Part shown: positions 25,830 through 33,763 of the stretch, piece by piece | How the letters are laid out: each line of letters opens with the position of its first letter | Position numbering within the stretch: position 1 is the stretch's first letter | From: an uncultured Candidatus Saccharibacteria bacterium | Lineage (GTDB): Bacteria; Patescibacteriota; Saccharimonadia; Saccharimonadales; Saccharimonadaceae | Reading direction: 5' to 3' | Length of the DNA: 55,258 bases | NCBI GenBank assembly: GCA_947166295.1 | Contig: CAMVDR010000004.1 | Span: 1-55,258, forward strand | The notes under the pieces: model-generated | Told to the model about the DNA's origin: nothing | The model's database searches: none | The model's input: only the letters and a program-made list of their open reading frames with translations | Program-made: the position numbers and the translations under genes

Positions 25830-26768
25830 TTATGTATTTTCAGTCCACGTTGCGTACAGTACAACCTCTCCCCCAGCAGTAGTCAGGTTCACAACCTCAG
25901 CACCATCCGCATACGAAGTCCCTGTGCTGTCAGCTTTAGTATTCCATCCTGCAAAGGTGTATCCTGTCCTAGTATATTCATTGGTCGCGAGTGTCGTTTG
26001 CTCATCTGCAAATATGGCTTGGTCATTCATGGTCGTCGCAACCGATGTAACTGAACCGTTACTCGGTATGCTGCCACCATTGGGGTTAAAGACTACAAAA
26101 TACGGCACATTGACTGCGACAGGATGCACCATGGTGTATTTCACTGCTCCGGTATAAGTCCCAGCAGGCTGGGTAGAAGAAGCATTAGCCGTATATGACA
26201 CTGTGATATTTTGAGGAGCTATATCACCGCTATCACCTAAAGTTACACCATTATACGAAGCTATCTTTGTGTAAGTACTAGGGATAACATGTGGATTTTC
26301 AGAATTACCAAAGCCGCTAACTATTACTGGTTTGTCGGTAGAGGCCGCGGTTAGACTCATTCCCCAATTACTCCCGGTGCCATCAGTTTTGATATTGTAA
26401 GGGCTATCTATAGTATTGTTAAAAATCAAATCCGTAACGCCAAAAGTATTATTTGAATATCCTACCGCATAAATATCATATCCTCCGGCATCATTGCAAG
26501 ACACAGCAAAAGTACTACCAGTAATCGTTGCGCTGCTATTGTTAGCTAAAATACCAGTATATTCGCCGCTACCACTTCTCTCAAAACTACACGCCGCACT
26601 TACCGTTACGGATGCATTAGCTGAAGCAGAGCTAGAAACTGTATTCGTAGTATCATTCGTAGTAGAACCACTGTCCACTGAATCGTCTGCAAACGCTATA
26701 CCGTTTCCCAAAACAGCGCCAGTTAGCGCTAACACCCCCATCAATCCCATAATAGCCTTTTTATGCAT
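25830..26768 (-). CDS. Secreted protein with FISUMP-type stalk and Flg_new/InlB-like repeat
   Basis: 312 residues from ATG 26768 (MHKKAIMG); an in-frame ATG 12 bases upstream cannot be excluded. A signal peptide (to about AFADD) is followed by a stalk like that of the three FISUMP proteins: SCNDAGGYDIYAVGYS, DLIFNN, PYNIKTDG, NWGMSLTA, PSTYTKIAS, SSTQPAGTYTGAVKYTMVHP. In place of a FISUMP head it carries one Listeria-Bacteroides repeat (FNPNGGS, GYTFAGWNTKADSTGTSY, LYATW). No anchor is visible after the repeat, so it may be released or held non-covalently. Confidence 0.8.
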   Translation of the reverse strand: MHKKAIMGLMGVLALTGAVLGNGIAFADDSVDSGSTTNDTTNTVSSSASANASVTVSAACSFERSGSGEYTGILANNSSATITGSTFAVSCNDAGGYDIYAVGYSNNTFGVTDLIFNNTIDSPYNIKTDGTGSNWGMSLTAASTDKPVIVSGFGNSENPHVIPSTYTKIASYNGVTLGDSGDIAPQNITVSYTANASSTQPAGTYTGAVKYTMVHPVAVNVPYFVVFNPNGGSIPSNGSVTSVATTMNDQAIFADEQTTLATNEYTRTGYTFAGWNTKADSTGTSYADGAEVVNLTTAGGEVVLYATWTENT

Positions 26769-26834
26769 ATTTCTTTCCATTTAGGTTACGTTTATCACTA
26801 TTATACTACTTTCTCCCGGCAAAACACAAGTACT

Positions 26835-27692
26835 TTAGGTAATTTTTCGCGCCGACTTTTTGCGCCTATAAGTTTTAATACCAAAAATCCCACCAAATAT
26901 TGCACCACATATCACCACAAAAGCCACTACCATAAACCAAATCGGGCAGATCAACATATCTTTCACTTCAATAGAAGATATACCATTATAATATATAGTC
27001 TGGCTCACGCGCACCACGCCCACCACCGGCAATCCGGTAATCTCATATTCTGTCCGCCTAGTGGTCTCCGGCATTATAGTTTCACTATGTCGCCCATCGT
27101 CTTGCCCGGTAGGTAAAACAGTCTCGCCTGTAATTAGGTTTTTTACTTTCAGTACGGTAGTTGCCGTTTGATGTATGTTGCCAGTATTAGAAATCAATGC
27201 CCCGACTTTCACTGGCGTAGTCATCGCAAACCCTGGAATATTGTTCTCAAGTATTTTGCCACCGGTTACAGTTTCTCCGGCTACATTGGCATATATCAAA
27301 CTTGCAATCTCAAAAACGCTATTTACTTTTACCCCTTGATTGCTTGCCGCCTCGGCATCCTCCGTCACCAGAAGCGATGCATATTGTCCGCCCGCCGGAG
27401 CCGTTTCGGGCACGGTAATTGTAAAATTAATTTCCGCCGTCTCGTTTGGCTTCAAAGTTCCCTTAGAATTTTCAACTTTTATCCAATCTACCACCATAGA
27501 TCTATTAGACATTGTGGCGAGATCCGCATCGTATTCTTCACCCATCACGCCATATGGCGCCACAGATATTTTATATGCAAAATCACTTGTAGCACTCCCT
27601 GAGTTTGCTACCGTAATACTACCATTGTAAGTCTTACCTGGCTCCAAACTAAAATTTTGGCTCATCGGCGTCACCACAAACGCATTTTCCAT
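26835..27692 (-). CDS. DUF916-like extracellular beta-sandwich protein with C-terminal anchor
   Basis: 285 residues from ATG 27692, preceded by GGAGG. The start VTPMSQNFSLEPGKTYNGSI, then ITVPETAPAGGQYASLLVTE and a late VGALISNTGNIHQT, follow the layout of DUF916 (WxL-associated peptidoglycan-binding) proteins. A C-terminal membrane segment (about 250-275) is followed by a basic tail. Unlike typical members, it has no signal peptide: the ATG is placed by its own promoter (TGCTATAAT) and Shine-Dalgarno site. Export route is unclear. Family assignment is moderate. Confidence 0.65.
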   Translation of the reverse strand: MENAFVVTPMSQNFSLEPGKTYNGSITVANSGSATSDFAYKISVAPYGVMGEEYDADLATMSNRSMVVDWIKVENSKGTLKPNETAEINFTITVPETAPAGGQYASLLVTEDAEAASNQGVKVNSVFEIASLIYANVAGETVTGGKILENNIPGFAMTTPVKVGALISNTGNIHQTATTVLKVKNLITGETVLPTGQDDGRHSETIMPETTRRTEYEITGLPVVGVVRVSQTIYYNGISSIEVKDMLICPIWFMVVAFVVICGAIFGGIFGIKTYRRKKSARKIT

Positions 27693-27726
27693 TTTTGCCT
27701 CCAAACTTACTATTATTATAGCAAAT

Positions 27727-28278
27727 TTATTCTACGCTCACAATTTTACCAGTACCAGGCTCCAGATGTAGCAATCTCTGGTTGCTGGATCCACGATATT
27801 TTAAGCTGAGATCCCGTTTTTTTAGGATAAATGGCCCATCTATCAATGCATCGAGAGACTTTAAAAACTCCCACGGCTCACCGCCGTATTCCTTAATTAC
27901 CTCATAAGTAAAACCCGAAAAACTCCAGACGTTCCAACCCAGTTCCTTTCGCACATAATCAGCTATTTGCTTGCAGGCTTTGGCTTGTACAAATGGTTCG
28001 CCACCACAAAACGTCAACCCAGCCTGTCCTTTAAAATCAGAAAGTCTTCTCGTAATTTCATCAATTTCTACTAAAAATCCAGCCTCATAATCCCAAGTCT
28101 CCGGATTCTGACATCCAGGGCAATGATTCGGACAACCCTGCGTCCATACCACAGCGCGCAACCCATCGCCATTTACGATATTATCATGCTCTAGTGGGCC
28201 GGAAAGCCGGATGTATCCATCCGGCGTTTCCACCTGCTTGGCAAGTTTCTCCAACGAAATCTTATGCCAATCTGTCAT
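27727..28278 (-). CDS. nrdG: Anaerobic ribonucleotide reductase activating protein
   Basis: 183 residues. A radical-SAM enzyme with the CxxxCxxC iron-sulfur motif at Cys49, Cys53 and Cys56 (QGCPNHCPGC), followed by LTFCGGEPF. NrdG uses S-adenosylmethionine to place a glycyl radical on NrdD. Its ATG overlaps the nrdD stop (TAATG), so translation is coupled. This makes the apparent lack of a glycyl-radical motif in the neighbouring NrdD notable. Confidence 0.93.
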   Translation of the reverse strand: MTDWHKISLEKLAKQVETPDGYIRLSGPLEHDNIVNGDGLRAVVWTQGCPNHCPGCQNPETWDYEAGFLVEIDEITRRLSDFKGQAGLTFCGGEPFVQAKACKQIADYVRKELGWNVWSFSGFTYEVIKEYGGEPWEFLKSLDALIDGPFILKKRDLSLKYRGSSNQRLLHLEPGTGKIVSVE

Positions 28279-30473
28279 TATTCGCCTTTAGCACAGTTAC
28301 AAACTTTTTCAAAAGGCAAATCCCCTTCTAGCCTACCACAATGTGGACACCTATCGCCAGTAATAATCCCCGAAAATCCACATACTGGGTCACGATCTAC
28401 CGGGTGATTTACCGAACCGTAGCCAATTCCTTCATCATGCATCTTACGTATCACCGCCTCAAACGCCGCGATATTTTGCGATGGATCACCGTCTAGCTCA
28501 ATATAGGTAATATGTCCAGCATTACACAAATTATGGTACGGTGCCTCAATTTCAATCTTCTCAAATGCTGAAATCGGATAATATACTGGCACGTGGAACG
28601 AATTAGTGTAGAAATCCCTATCAGTCACACCCGGAATTACGCCAAATTCTTTACGATCAATTTTAGTGAAGCGTCCAGCGATACCCTCTGCTGGTGTCGC
28701 CAGTAACGAGAAGTTCAACTTATACTTCTTGCAATACTGGTCGCACTTTTCACGCATATGAGTAATGATATCTAGCCCTAATTCGCGCGCATCTTCGTCT
28801 TCGCCATGGTGTTTGCCTACCATCGCCACCAATGTTTCGGCCAAACCAATAAACCCAATCGATAATGTCCCGTGTTTAATCACCTCGCGCAAAGTATCGT
28901 TCCAGCCCAACTTTTCTGAGCCAAACCAGTTCCCTTGCCCCATTAAGAATGGGAAGTTGCGTACATGCTGATTAGCCTGGAATTCAAACCTTTCCAAAAG
29001 CTCATCTTTCACTAGATCCATCTTCTCGTCTAGCTCCCTATAGAAGCCTTCCCAGTCAGCCTCTTTACGTTCGCCTAGGCAGATCCCATGCTTTATACCA
29101 ATTCGCACCAAGTTCACTGTCGTAAACGAGCAGTTTCCGCGCCCAGTTACAATGCCGTCACTTTCTGGGAACACACTAGCAAACACCCTCGTCCGGCAGC
29201 CCATCGTTGCAATCTCGGTGCGGTAATCACCCTTCTTGTAATATTTTAAATTATATGGTGCATCGATAAAGCAGAAATTCGGGAACAATCTTTTCGCAGA
29301 TACTTCCATAGATTTCTTAAACAAATCATAGTTCGGATCTTCTGGATTATAATTCACGCCCTCTTTCACCTTGAAGATGGAAATTGGAAAGATTGGTGTC
29401 TCGCCCTTACCTAGACCATTTTCGGTAGCTTCCAAAAGATACTTCGATACCAAGCGCCCTGCCGGTGTAGTATCAGTACCAAAGTTGATAGAAGTAAATG
29501 GCACTTGTGCGCCCGCACGGCTATGCATCGTATTTAGGTTGTGGATAAACCCTTCCATCGCCTGGAAAGTTTCACGCTCCACGTCCTCGTTAGATGCCTC
29601 AATCACTTCTTTCGGCCACTTCGCTTTTTCTAGTTTCTTATCGTCACCATATTCATAAGTATCTTTAATTTCTAGGTCTAGCTTCTTGCCGGTAAACTTA
29701 TTATATTTACCAAGATTTCGTTTCAAGGCTTTGCGGAAAGATTTATTTACGCCCGGCGCCATTGCGTAGTCAAAGTTCGGGATAGATTGCCCGCCATGTT
29801 GTTCGTTCTGGTTGGCCTGGAGTAAAATCGCCGCTAGCGCTCCATAAGAGCCAATTGAATTCGGCGTACGCAAGTGCCCATGGCCAGTATTAAACCCGCC
29901 ATTTTCAAATAGCACGAACGGATCACTCTGGCAACAAGTTAGTGTACCAGTTGCGTAGAAATCTAAATCATGAATATGAATATCGCCATTATCATGTGCC
30001 GCGGCAATGTCTGGCCTTAGCATCAATGTTTTGGCAAATACTTTCGAACCTTCTGCGCCAAATTGCAACATTTTACCCATAGCCGAGTTGCCATCTACGT
30101 TTGCGTTAGAGCGCTTCACGTCAGAATCTTCACTAGCATCAGCATGCGAAATCGTGCGATAAATCTGCATCAAATCAGATTTTGCCGCCCGCCGCCTAGA
30201 TCTTTCCTGGCGGTAGCGAATATACTCACGCGCCGTCTTCTTGAAAGAAGATTCCATCAATACTTCTTCTACCAAATCTTGAATTTGCTCTACATTTGGT
30301 GTACGTACTTTGATTTCTTCTTCTGCGCGTTTCAATACTTTATCTGTCAATGCCTTTGCACGTTCGTGTTTAAATTCTTCCGTCACTAAGCCCGCCTTAG
30401 CGATAGCCTCGGTAATTTTCTCCGGATCAAATTTCGCAATTTTACCATCACGTTTTACTATACGTTTGAACAT
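28278..30473 (-). CDS. nrdD: Anaerobic (class III) ribonucleoside-triphosphate reductase
   Basis: 731 residues from ATG 30473, preceded by GGAGG. An ATP-cone (residues 1-95) is followed by the reductase barrel: DIHIHDLDFY, TLTCCQSDP, MHSRAGAQVPFTSINFG, GRGNCSFTTVNL, LSIGFIGLAE. The C terminus has GSVNHPVDRDPVCGFSG and CPHCGRLEG, the zinc region, but the frame ends with FEKVCNCAKGE. The family's glycyl-radical segment (RxxGYL plus about 25 residues) expected after the zinc site is not seen. The stop codon is clean and nrdG starts on it, so no frameshift explains it here. Confidence 0.92.
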   Translation of the reverse strand: MFKRIVKRDGKIAKFDPEKITEAIAKAGLVTEEFKHERAKALTDKVLKRAEEEIKVRTPNVEQIQDLVEEVLMESSFKKTAREYIRYRQERSRRRAAKSDLMQIYRTISHADASEDSDVKRSNANVDGNSAMGKMLQFGAEGSKVFAKTLMLRPDIAAAHDNGDIHIHDLDFYATGTLTCCQSDPFVLFENGGFNTGHGHLRTPNSIGSYGALAAILLQANQNEQHGGQSIPNFDYAMAPGVNKSFRKALKRNLGKYNKFTGKKLDLEIKDTYEYGDDKKLEKAKWPKEVIEASNEDVERETFQAMEGFIHNLNTMHSRAGAQVPFTSINFGTDTTPAGRLVSKYLLEATENGLGKGETPIFPISIFKVKEGVNYNPEDPNYDLFKKSMEVSAKRLFPNFCFIDAPYNLKYYKKGDYRTEIATMGCRTRVFASVFPESDGIVTGRGNCSFTTVNLVRIGIKHGICLGERKEADWEGFYRELDEKMDLVKDELLERFEFQANQHVRNFPFLMGQGNWFGSEKLGWNDTLREVIKHGTLSIGFIGLAETLVAMVGKHHGEDEDARELGLDIITHMREKCDQYCKKYKLNFSLLATPAEGIAGRFTKIDRKEFGVIPGVTDRDFYTNSFHVPVYYPISAFEKIEIEAPYHNLCNAGHITYIELDGDPSQNIAAFEAVIRKMHDEGIGYGSVNHPVDRDPVCGFSGIITGDRCPHCGRLEGDLPFEKVCNCAKGE

Positions 30474-30558
30474 TTTACCTCCTTCAAATTCTGTCCAAAT
30501 GGTTAATGTATGACTTTTTATCTTGCGCATAATGTATTCTTCACTTACACACTATACG

Positions 30559-30609
30559 CCACATTTAGTGCTTAATATCTAATATACACCACTAAATATG
30601 GATTTACAA
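30559..30609 (-). promoter_or_regulatory. nrdDG promoter with inverted-repeat operator
   Basis: On the minus strand TTGTAA (30604-30609), a 17-base spacer and TATATT (30581-30586). A 12-bp inverted repeat, CCACATTTAGTG (30559-30570) and CACTAAATATGG (30590-30601), 11 of 12 matching, puts one arm between the -35 and -10 and the other downstream of the -10. Such placement suggests a repressor site. It does not match the NrdR box closely enough to name the regulator. Confidence 0.5.
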
Positions 30610-30678
30610 GACTTTTTATGCTTAATTCTATTGGATTTTTTCAGCATTTTATGTTCATTGTTTTGCTAATTTTTCGTG

Positions 30679-30707
30679 TTGATTTTTTATTTTTTGCGCG
30701 CTACAAT
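30679..30707 (+). promoter_or_regulatory. Promoter of FISUMP leader RNA, copy B
   Basis: TTGATT (30679-30684), a 17-base spacer and TACAAT (30702-30707). The start point is expected at about 30712, the first base of P1. TACAATAAAAGTGC is identical to copy A although the flanks differ. Confidence 0.65.
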
Positions 30708-30711
30708 AAAA

Positions 30712-30901
30712 GTGCAATAATTAAACATTTTCAATATATAAAGGGCAGCGATATTTTATATCTAGTGTTCTTAGAACAATAATATTGGCACCGTAAGGAA
30801 GTCAACCTTGTTCTGGGAGCACTGCCCATGAGAATGTTTGATTATTGCACCCCTTGCGGTGCCATTTTTGTATTACTACCCCGTTTACACAAAATGGCGC
30901 C
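30712..30901 (+). ncRNA. Structured leader RNA, copy B
   Basis: Same architecture as copy A. P1 30712-30732/30830-30850 pairs over 21 bp (two G-U) with a sequence unrelated to copy A beyond GTGC; P2 GGGCAG 30743-30748/30822-30827; hairpin P3 30750-30754/30758-30762; P4 30764-30779/30808-30823, up to 16 bp. The P4 loop has GGCACCGTAAGG (30787-30798), complementary to CCTTGCGGTGCC (30852-30863) right after P1. The alternative hairpin pairs 30858-30871 with 30889-30901 over 13 bp plus one bulged U. The coding sequence begins 44 bases later. Confidence 0.82.
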
Positions 30902-30945
30902 ACAAAGATAAGGTATTAACTAATAAATAATACAAGGTGATGCAT

Positions 30946-32748
30946 ATGGGTTATAGAACCACAAAGTCTAAAACAAAAGTAGAAAGTAATAGAAGCAAAT
31001 CATTGAATAGTGTAGATGCTAGTTATACAGAATTCTTCTATCATACTTTCCGCAATATGCTTCTAGTTTCTGTACCTCTCCTTATCCTCTCTGCTCTTAT
31101 CTTAGGCCTTAGTACTTCTCACAGTTCTGCAGTAGGTTCTGGTAGTAGTGGCACAGATAATGTCCAATTAGTCTTATCTACTTCCTGTACAGTAAATGCA
31201 GTAGTTACATCAGAACATACAGTAAGCCTTAATGGTGGACAATTAGATAATAATGTAGGTAATACTAAACTCAGTGCTTATTGTAATGATAATAATGGCT
31301 ATAGTATCTATGCAGTAGGTAGTAGTAATAATATAGATGGTAATACAGACTTAGTTAATACCGTAAATGAAAGCTATAACATTAGAACTGGAGTATATGA
31401 TAGTAATAATGTAGCTAATCCTTCATCCTGGGCTATGAAACTAACTGCCGATACCGGTACTGGCATAGATCCAGTTACTGGAGAAAGTGTACCTACTACC
31501 CCACCCACTATATTAAATGGCTATGACAACTACAGTGCTATACCAAATGTCTATACTCAAGTAGCTAAACGAACATCTGGTACTAGTATGACTACAGACA
31601 CTAGTGTATCAGGTTCATACTTAAATACTACCTACCAAATCTATGCTAACTCTGCTCAACCAGCTGGTACTTATAATGGTAAAGTAAAGTATGTAATAGT
31701 ACATCCAAATAGTAATCATAACACCATCCCAGATTTAGATACTGCCTTTGCTGCAGCTGGTAAAATGAAAGTTTATGAAGAGGGTAGTAGTTCATACTAC
31801 GCTATGCAAGATATGGACTCTCAAATATGTAGCTTTGTAAGTGGCACTGGCGCAAGCACTGCTACGCAGTTAGTAGATACTAGAGATAATAACCTCTACT
31901 GGGTAGCTAAACTGGAAGATGGTAAATGCTGGATGACTAGCAACTTAGATCTAGATATAGGCGGATTAAATACTGCACCACTCAACTCCAACAATACAGA
32001 TATCAGTACGGATCCTAATGTTTATGTCAGTAGTGGTATTTACTCAGACTATAATGTATCAGATGGAGTTTATACTTGGAATCCAGTATCTACCGCTAAA
32101 ACTTCCAGCTACTATATCGATAATACCACCGTTAAACCATCAGCTTGGCCTACCGATAACAATGGTCAAACCAAGCCATATTCAGCAGAAGGTGGTGATA
32201 CATATTACTATACCTCTAATTCTACTAGCAATGATACGAGATACAATTCACTCCAAGCCTGCAAACCAAGCCATACTGAAGCAGAATGCAAACGTTACTT
32301 TGCCGGCAATTACTACAACTGGTCTGCGGCTATAGCGTCTAATAACTCCACCAATATAGGCAGTACGGCTGGAGAGATAGCCGCTAACTCTATTTGTCCT
32401 AAAGGTTGGAGGTTGCCCAATGCTTCCCAAATAAACAATGAGTATAATGAGTTTGGTATTATGTTCTATAAGGCAGGTATTACTGCAAAATTATTCGCCG
32501 GGAACGATTCTGTAGGCTATAAAGATGATGGTTTTAATAAAATACGTTCTAACCCATATTATTTTGTGCGGGCCGGTGGTGTCACCCTCAGCACTCTATA
32601 TTATCCCGGCGTCAACGGTCGCTACTGGTCTAGTACGGTTGAAAATGGCAACATTGCCTACTACCTAAACTTTAACAATGCCGATATTTCCCCAGATCAT
32701 GAAAGTGCCAGATATGGCGGATGGCCTGTACGCTGCGTAGCACGTTGA
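30946..32748 (+). CDS. FISUMP-domain surface protein
   Basis: 600 residues from ATG 30946 (MGYRTTKSK), preceded by AAGGTG; earlier in-frame GTG 30937 and ATG 30940 overlap that site. Basic N-terminal tail, membrane segment (about 42-60), a stalk nearly identical to the protein at 2-1618 (TSEHTVSLNGGQLDNN, AYCNDNNGYSIYAVGSS, QPAGTYNGKVKYVIVHP), then a FISUMP head: LVDTRDNNLYWVAKL, GKCWMTSNLDLD, NYYNWSAAIA, CPKGWRLP, GRYWSSTV, PVRCVAR. Probably displayed on the cell surface. Expression likely passes through leader RNA copy B. Confidence 0.9.
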   Translation: MGYRTTKSKTKVESNRSKSLNSVDASYTEFFYHTFRNMLLVSVPLLILSALILGLSTSHSSAVGSGSSGTDNVQLVLSTSCTVNAVVTSEHTVSLNGGQLDNNVGNTKLSAYCNDNNGYSIYAVGSSNNIDGNTDLVNTVNESYNIRTGVYDSNNVANPSSWAMKLTADTGTGIDPVTGESVPTTPPTILNGYDNYSAIPNVYTQVAKRTSGTSMTTDTSVSGSYLNTTYQIYANSAQPAGTYNGKVKYVIVHPNSNHNTIPDLDTAFAAAGKMKVYEEGSSSYYAMQDMDSQICSFVSGTGASTATQLVDTRDNNLYWVAKLEDGKCWMTSNLDLDIGGLNTAPLNSNNTDISTDPNVYVSSGIYSDYNVSDGVYTWNPVSTAKTSSYYIDNTTVKPSAWPTDNNGQTKPYSAEGGDTYYYTSNSTSNDTRYNSLQACKPSHTEAECKRYFAGNYYNWSAAIASNNSTNIGSTAGEIAANSICPKGWRLPNASQINNEYNEFGIMFYKAGITAKLFAGNDSVGYKDDGFNKIRSNPYYFVRAGGVTLSTLYYPGVNGRYWSSTVENGNIAYYLNFNNADISPDHESARYGGWPVRCVAR

Positions 32749-32749
32749 A

Positions 32750-33007
32750 TTAACCCAAATCTCCTTCGTCACCAATCATCGCCTCAACTTTTGCTAGTTC
32801 TTCTGCATCAGTAGCAGCTTCCTTTTTCCTTTTTTTCTTCTTATCCCCAAATATCCACCTATCCACCCAAAAAAATATACATCCACCAATCAAATTTGCC
32901 ACTATTGTGGCTATAACTACGTTCCAGCCGCCCATCCACACCATGCATACCGCCAGTATTGGCGAACTTAGCTGCCACCGCACTAAATACAAGAAAAATT
33001 TTTTCAT
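32750..33007 (-). CDS. Small two-span membrane protein
   Basis: 85 residues. Two hydrophobic segments (about 5-25 and 29-50) with WVDRWIFGDKKKKRKK following, then an acidic tail. A GAAAGG sequence lies just before the ATG. The stop is one base from the end of the FISUMP gene on the other strand. No family is recognised; the short spans plus basic patch recall small regulators or transporter subunits, but nothing specific can be said. Confidence 0.65.
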   Translation of the reverse strand: MKKFFLYLVRWQLSSPILAVCMVWMGGWNVVIATIVANLIGGCIFFWVDRWIFGDKKKKRKKEAATDAEELAKVEAMIGDEGDLG

Positions 33008-33086
33008 ATTATTACCTTTCTATTTTAGCCACAAGCCTAATCCTACCACTTCCCCACCACCCCGTCAACCCACAATTCCAAACCTA

Positions 33087-33115
33087 TTGACTTTTTATTC
33101 CGTTTGTGCTATAAT
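33087..33115 (+). promoter_or_regulatory. Strong sigma70-type promoter
   Basis: TTGACT, 17-base spacer, TATAAT with TGC before it. It drives the small membrane protein gene at 33208 through a leader of about 85 bases. Confidence 0.8.
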
Positions 33116-33152
33116 TAAAGTAATACTGTAACATTTTCGTTACAAATTCGTA

Positions 33153-33197
33153 CCTTAAGAATAATTCGCGTTGTATTCTACGGTGCAAAATTTAAGG
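33153..33197 (+). promoter_or_regulatory. Leader hairpin that can hide the ribosome-binding site
   Basis: CCTTAA (33153-33158) pairs with TTAAGG (33192-33197), which is part of the TTAAGGAG ribosome-binding site of the 33208 gene. Inner pairs GAATA (33159-33163) and TATTC (33174-33178) extend the stem. A separate TGTAAC/GTTACA hairpin lies upstream. Confidence 0.45.
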
Positions 33198-33207
33198 AGT
33201 TGATTGA

Positions 33208-33546
33208 ATGAAACAGAAAAGATTTGGCCTGATCGTGGCCAACATCTTACCCATCTTGATCGTAATTGGCGAAGTTGCCCTAATCGTTAATTATCTGGCT
33301 GGTCTGGCCATAATAGTATCTATAGCGGTCACCGTAGTCAGCGTTGTAGCATTCTACCGTCTTCCATACGGCGAAGAAGCCATCTTTTTAATCGCCAACG
33401 TCGGTTATACGCTTGCCATTGTAGCATCTTGGTTAAGTTGCTTTGTAGAGCCTTCAATTGCCGGAGATATTGGACTTTTGCTTGGCTTCGCCACCGTATT
33501 AGCGCAAGGCGTTTTAACCGTCCATAGAATACAAGGCAGATTATAA
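33208..33546 (+). CDS. Four-span membrane protein, family unknown
   Basis: 112 residues, ATG preceded by AAGGAG at a normal distance. Hydrophobic segments at about 8-28, 30-50, 57-78 and 84-103, with short loops. No catalytic or binding motif is visible. It is a single-gene unit: a strong promoter and structured leader upstream, a clear terminator directly downstream. The promoter quality suggests it is well expressed or tightly switched. Confidence 0.75.
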   Translation: MKQKRFGLIVANILPILIVIGEVALIVNYLAGLAIIVSIAVTVVSVVAFYRLPYGEEAIFLIANVGYTLAIVASWLSCFVEPSIAGDIGLLLGFATVLAQGVLTVHRIQGRL

Positions 33547-33552
33547 TTTCCA

Positions 33553-33581
33553 CCCCGGTATACGCGATACCGGGGATTTTT
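33553..33581 (+). terminator. Intrinsic terminator
   Basis: CCCCGGTAT-ACGCG-ATACCGGGG stem of 9 bp followed by ATTTTT, seven bases after the stop of the small membrane protein. Confidence 0.9.
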
Positions 33582-33608
33582 CATACTTATTGAACTTGAG
33601 CCGCTTGC

Positions 33609-33730
33609 TATAATCTAAAAAATATAGTATTATTATGAACAATTGCTCAAACTAAAGGAGGTGCAAAAACGAGCAAAATTTTTTAAGACTTCTGAGTTTT
33701 GTCAAATTAGATAGCCAAAATTCAGAAAAC
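33609..33730 (+). promoter_or_regulatory. purM promoter and structured leader
   Basis: TGCTATAAT (TATAAT 33609-33614) starts a leader of about 145 bases. It holds a TTGCTC/GAGCAA hairpin followed by AATTTTTT (terminator-like), a strong AAGGAGG with no ATG behind it, and a 12-bp hairpin TTCTGAGTTTTG (33690-33701) / CAAAATTCAGAA (33716-33727). An attenuator is plausible; no known riboswitch was recognised. Confidence 0.45.
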
Positions 33731-33763
33731 AAATCTTAATGTACTTTAAAAGGAGAATTTAGT

